Shown here: positions 14,759-17,373 of the stretch, piece after piece
Layout of the letters: the number at the start of each line of letters is the position of its first letter
How positions within the stretch are numbered: the first letter of the stretch is position 1
From: an uncultured Collinsella sp.
GTDB lineage: Bacteria > Actinomycetota > Coriobacteriia > Coriobacteriales > Coriobacteriaceae
NCBI GenBank assembly: GCA_902464965.1
Contig: CABQLI010000047.1
Coordinates: 1 to 17,373, forward strand
Reading direction: 5' to 3'
DNA: 17,373 nucleotides
Notes under the pieces: generated by a model
The model's input: only the letters and a program-made list of their open reading frames with translations
What the model was told of the DNA's origin: nothing
Database searches by the model: none
Program-made: the position numbers and the translations under genes

Positions 14759-16656
14759 AGACCTGTGATTGCCTCACATATGTACGGCTTAATTTAGAAG
14801 TTCTTGCGCGCAACCGGGGAATTATGTTGCTGACGGCGCTGCTCGCGCTCGTATTCTGCATCCCGGTATTTCTATCCGTTCCAACGGGAGCAGATTATCT
14901 ATATGGTAGAGCTTCCATCGAAGACCAGAGAGCCCTTTTGGTCTCTCAAGTCTCTGACGGCGTTTATGACACTGCCCCACAGGAGCTCAACAGCATCATT
15001 GCCGACGAAAGGGCGTGCCTTGATCGGGCGCTTGAAAGCAAGGCGGGCTCCAGAGAGTATTACGATGCGATTGCCGATTACGACAATCTATTGCTCAAGG
15101 AATACCGACTCGGTTATTTGAATGGTGTTGATTCGGAGTTATCGCTTGAAGCCCAAGAACGTCTTCCCCGAGCCATATCGATGCTGGCCCATCCGGAATC
15201 GTACGACTCAACAACAAAAATGCCCGGGATGATTCTTCTCGCATATTATTGCGGCGCTGTTCCTGCAATAGCGTGGCTTTTGGTCCCGGTCCTCGTCCTC
15301 TATATGTCGCTTGAGGGGGACGGAAAGCGGTTCTACGATCGAGCGTTGTTGTCAAAGTTAGAGATGAATGCATGCCGCGTTCTCGTCTCTGGTATTGCAT
15401 CGATGCTGGTTTTGGTTCTGGCGTTGGCTCCCTGTTTTGTATTGGCAACGGTGTTTAACGGTGTAGGTCAGACAGAGTACCCAGTCGTATTCATTCAGTA
15501 TGGTGACGTAGTCGAAAGAACTGTGTTAGTTCAGCTAGGGCTATTTGCCGTCTTTGAAGCTGTGCTGTCGATGATGTTTGCTTGCTTGGGCGTGTGCGTG
15601 TACGCCGGAAGCAGAAACAGGGCCATTTCGTCCATGGTGATCGCTCTTGTGGGGGGCATAAGCCAGCTTCCGTTTTATGCGAGCAAAGATGCTCCATGGC
15701 ATGCGTTGCTGCCGTATATGGTGTCGAGCTATTCTGCCTTTTCGTTTGCGCTCGGCGGCGCATCTTACGCCAATGGAGCGGAGGTATCTCTCGTTCCTGA
15801 AGCCAGTGCATCGCACTGCCTCTTTGCCGTGATGGGCGCGTTTGCTGTTTGCGCATTGGGGGTCATTTCGTTTTCGTGTCTAAAAAGCAAGAATCGCTGG
15901 GCCTGGAACCATATTCGCCCGGATAGTTTGGGCGAGAAAAGCTTGCTCTCTCTGTCGCTGGATGCGTTGACGGTTGGAAAAAACCAGCTGGTAAAGGGAT
16001 TGCAGTTTGATATGCCCGCTGGCCAGATATGGGGTCTTGTCGCGCCGAATGGACATGGCAAGACTACGCTACTGAATACTCTTTGGGGAGATGCTGGGCC
16101 ATCAGTGCGCGTGTCAGGTTCTCTCTGTTTTCATGCGAAAGCGTGCGTTGACTGTGAGCAAATGAGAAAGGTTTTCTTCTTAGTTCCGAACGGGCCGCCT
16201 CTATTGATTCGGCACATGACCGTTGCTTTCCATCTCGATCGATGCAAGAAAATTTGGCATTCGCCTCGTACCTTGGATCAAGTGCTTAATCTCTTTGACT
16301 TGACTGAGTTGAAGAATATGCCCGTATCTAGGTTGTCTGATGGAAATAGACAATTGCTTAATGTTGCGATGGCCTATATGTCTTATTGCGAAGTCGTCCT
16401 TTTGGATGAGCCCATGAATGCGCTTGATGTGGGACATGTCGCAATCGTTTCGAATGCTCTTAGAGATGAAGCGGGTAGAGGAGCACATGTCATTATCTCT
16501 TCTCATCTTATCGGAAACCTCGAATCGCTCTGCGATGCCTCCGTATTGCTCACAGGGGATGACTCGCGTGTCGTTACCAGAGAAATGGGAGGTGATTCGA
16601 AATGGATCGGTAATGTGTACGCGCAGCTTTTCAAGACGAACGACAGCAAAAACTAG
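14755..16656 (+). CDS. ABC-2-like membrane domain fused to ABC ATPase
   Basis: This 633-residue protein carries permease and ATPase in one chain. A membrane helix at about 22-42 is followed by a soluble, charged segment (about 45-155) likely outside the cell, then hydrophobic segments at about 159-184, 208-236, 257-284, 289-309 and 354-376. The ATPase begins near 398: Walker A APNGHGKTT (430-438, A for the usual first G), Q-loop position N479 instead of Q, signature LSDGN (527-531) instead of LSGGQ, Walker B VVLLDEP (547-553) and switch His584. The residues needed for hydrolysis (K436, D551, E552, H584) remain. The GTG at 14755 has GGAGG eight bases upstream; an earlier GTG at 14728 lacks one. 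Membrane-then-ATPase order is the reverse of eukaryotic ABCG half-transporters. Two chains would form a full transporter. Export of, or protection from, the small secreted product next door is an inference. Confidence 0.83.
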   Translation: MKTCDCLTYVRLNLEVLARNRGIMLLTALLALVFCIPVFLSVPTGADYLYGRASIEDQRALLVSQVSDGVYDTAPQELNSIIADERACLDRALESKAGSREYYDAIADYDNLLLKEYRLGYLNGVDSELSLEAQERLPRAISMLAHPESYDSTTKMPGMILLAYYCGAVPAIAWLLVPVLVLYMSLEGDGKRFYDRALLSKLEMNACRVLVSGIASMLVLVLALAPCFVLATVFNGVGQTEYPVVFIQYGDVVERTVLVQLGLFAVFEAVLSMMFACLGVCVYAGSRNRAISSMVIALVGGISQLPFYASKDAPWHALLPYMVSSYSAFSFALGGASYANGAEVSLVPEASASHCLFAVMGAFAVCALGVISFSCLKSKNRWAWNHIRPDSLGEKSLLSLSLDALTVGKNQLVKGLQFDMPAGQIWGLVAPNGHGKTTLLNTLWGDAGPSVRVSGSLCFHAKACVDCEQMRKVFFLVPNGPPLLIRHMTVAFHLDRCKKIWHSPRTLDQVLNLFDLTELKNMPVSRLSDGNRQLLNVAMAYMSYCEVVLLDEPMNALDVGHVAIVSNALRDEAGRGAHVIISSHLIGNLESLCDASVLLTGDDSRVVTREMGGDSKWIGNVYAQLFKTNDSKN

Positions 16657-16671
16657 GAGAGGAAGACAACC

Positions 16672-17025
16672 ATGAAACGACATATATCGAAGAACTTGGT
16701 GAAGGCATTGGCCGCATGTTTTATGCTTGCACTGTCGATGGGCGCAATTCCCAATTATGCGACGGCGCAGCCAGATACGGGTTCTGTTGCACCTTGTCGT
16801 CTTGTGACGGCGGATGTCTTGGACACCTACAAATCGTTCTCCACCGCGAGCTACCCGAGCGAGAATGTTGATTGCTTCGACCAGACATACAAGAGGTTGT
16901 CTTTCAAAACCTCTTATTCTCGTACGGGGCAAACGATCCTCTATACAGGTGCAGCGTTAAGCCCACGCGGGAACGGAATGCCTGGGTTTGAGACGAAATA
17001 TAAGTGCACGTATCGTACCTGGTAG
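16672..17025 (+). CDS. Small exported cysteine-containing protein, unknown family
   Basis: I do not recognise this protein (117 aa). It starts with a clear Sec signal peptide: KRHISK, a hydrophobic core at about 9-25, and a likely cut after ATA at 30-32. The mature part (about 85 residues) has three cysteines (C42, C68, C112) and many Tyr, Thr and Ser, and ends CTYRTW. The odd cysteine number would allow one disulfide plus a free or intermolecular one. Size, signal peptide, Trp ending and an adjacent ABC transporter recall lactococcin 972-like bacteriocins, but the family's Gly-Gly-Thr-Trp type N-terminal motif is not seen. It begins 15 bases after the transporter stop, with GGAGAGGAAG as ribosome binding site, so the two are cotranscribed. 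A bacteriocin, signal protein or surface decoy are all possible. Confidence 0.72.
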   Translation: MKRHISKNLVKALAACFMLALSMGAIPNYATAQPDTGSVAPCRLVTADVLDTYKSFSTASYPSENVDCFDQTYKRLSFKTSYSRTGQTILYTGAALSPRGNGMPGFETKYKCTYRTW

Positions 17026-17096
17026 ATAACCCTAGGACCAGATTCTCTCCGAATTACTTTGCGGAGGATTGATCTAACGCTGCCGCTCCTGCGTTT

Positions 17097-17153
17097 ATCT
17101 CAATCTGTAACATCTGACTGGCAAAAACGCTTCTACCTGTTGCAGATTGAGAT
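17097..17153. repeat. Palindromic hairpin element 1
   Basis: ATCTCAATCTGTAACA (17097-17112) pairs with TGTTGCAGATTGAGAT (17138-17153), with one G-T pair. The core TCTCAATCTGTAACA is shared with the next hairpin. It lies 72 bases after the small exported gene and has no T tail. Confidence 0.75.
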
Positions 17154-17175
17154 TATTCGACGCGCGTTCTGTAGC

Positions 17176-17236
17176 TCGTCTCGATCTGTAACAGTAAGAC
17201 GGCGATTTGGTCTCCATATGTTACAGATTGAGACGA
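17176..17236. repeat. Palindromic hairpin element 2
   Basis: TCGTCTCGATCTGTAACA (17176-17193) pairs with 17219-17236 with one mismatch, giving 18-bp arms. It is a second copy of the same palindromic family as the hairpin 22 bases earlier, so the same motif occurs four times in alternating orientation within 140 bases. A REP-like or MITE-like intergenic element is likely. Confidence 0.75.
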
Positions 17237-17251
17237 AAGAAAGCGTGAGCC

Positions 17252-17373
17252 AGAAAACCGCCGCGAGGGAAAGCAGCTCCCTTGCGGCGGTTGGCGTTTG
17301 CCCAGATAAAACCTGCCAAAATAAACCTGTCCCTTTTTAGCAGGTTATCGCTTCCAAAAGTGGAGGATGAGCG
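17252..17373. repeat. 122-bp direct repeat, copy 2 (reaches window end)
   Basis: It matches 12669-12790 in 121 of 122 bases; the only difference is G at 17369. The copy is cut by the window end, so the true repeat may be longer. It includes the same GC-rich hairpin (17256-17292), which in this position lies beyond the small exported gene. Confidence 0.92.

Noticed and set aside
17041..17373. CRISPR-like array from the repeated TCTCRATCTGTAACA motif
   Set aside because: The copies alternate in orientation and form two hairpins; spacing is irregular and there are no cas genes.

Overview
The window looks like a chromosomal segment of a high-GC, gut-type actinobacterium. Collinsella or a close Coriobacteriia relative is my best guess. 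The evidence is: class II GalT next to a GNHTDH-type galactokinase, an FprA-type flavodiiron protein, strongly GC-biased third codon positions over positions 1-12430, and a membrane protein with LuxR-type helix-turn-helix (HTH) domains, a kind of regulator abundant in Coriobacteriia. The taxonomic call is an inference from style and gene content, not from a marker gene.

Layout. (1) Positions 63-4257 are a galactose (Leloir) module. galK and galT lie on the minus strand and overlap by 10 bases. A LacI-family regulator is divergent, and the intergenic region holds three copies of one operator-like sequence. (2) Positions 4387-5547 encode a flavodiiron protein, followed by a strong hairpin terminator. 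(3) A minus-strand DeoR-family repressor is divergent from a class II fructose-bisphosphate aldolase gene. The AT-rich gap between them carries two inverted repeats. (4) Positions 7617-8318 hold no large gene: a nested double hairpin with perfect 29-bp outer arms, a 69-codon ORF with a good ribosome binding site, and just upstream of it a protein-like open frame lacking an ATG. (5) A minus-strand gene encodes an N-terminal Nudix hydrolase fused to a C-terminal Vsr mismatch endonuclease. (6) Divergent from it is an ATPase/permease pair of the BceAB type, ending at a terminator.

(7) From about 12670 to the window end the character changes. Base composition is visibly more AT-rich and codon use is less GC-biased. 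Three genes run in the same direction: a 577-residue membrane protein with two separate LuxR-like HTH domains, one internal and one C-terminal; a 633-residue protein fusing an ABC-2-like membrane domain to a C-terminal ABC ATPase with altered motifs; and a 117-residue protein with a signal peptide and three cysteines in the predicted mature part. This segment lies between two copies of a 122-bp direct repeat (12669-12790 and 17252-17373, one mismatch). Two tandem palindromic hairpins precede the second copy. It reads as a small acquired cassette: a membrane-bound regulator controlling an ABC exporter or protection pump and a small secreted (possibly bacteriocin-like or signalling) protein. This is the most likely candidate in the window for an undescribed system; its function is inferred from architecture only.

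No rRNA, tRNA, CRISPR array, transposase or integrase was seen.
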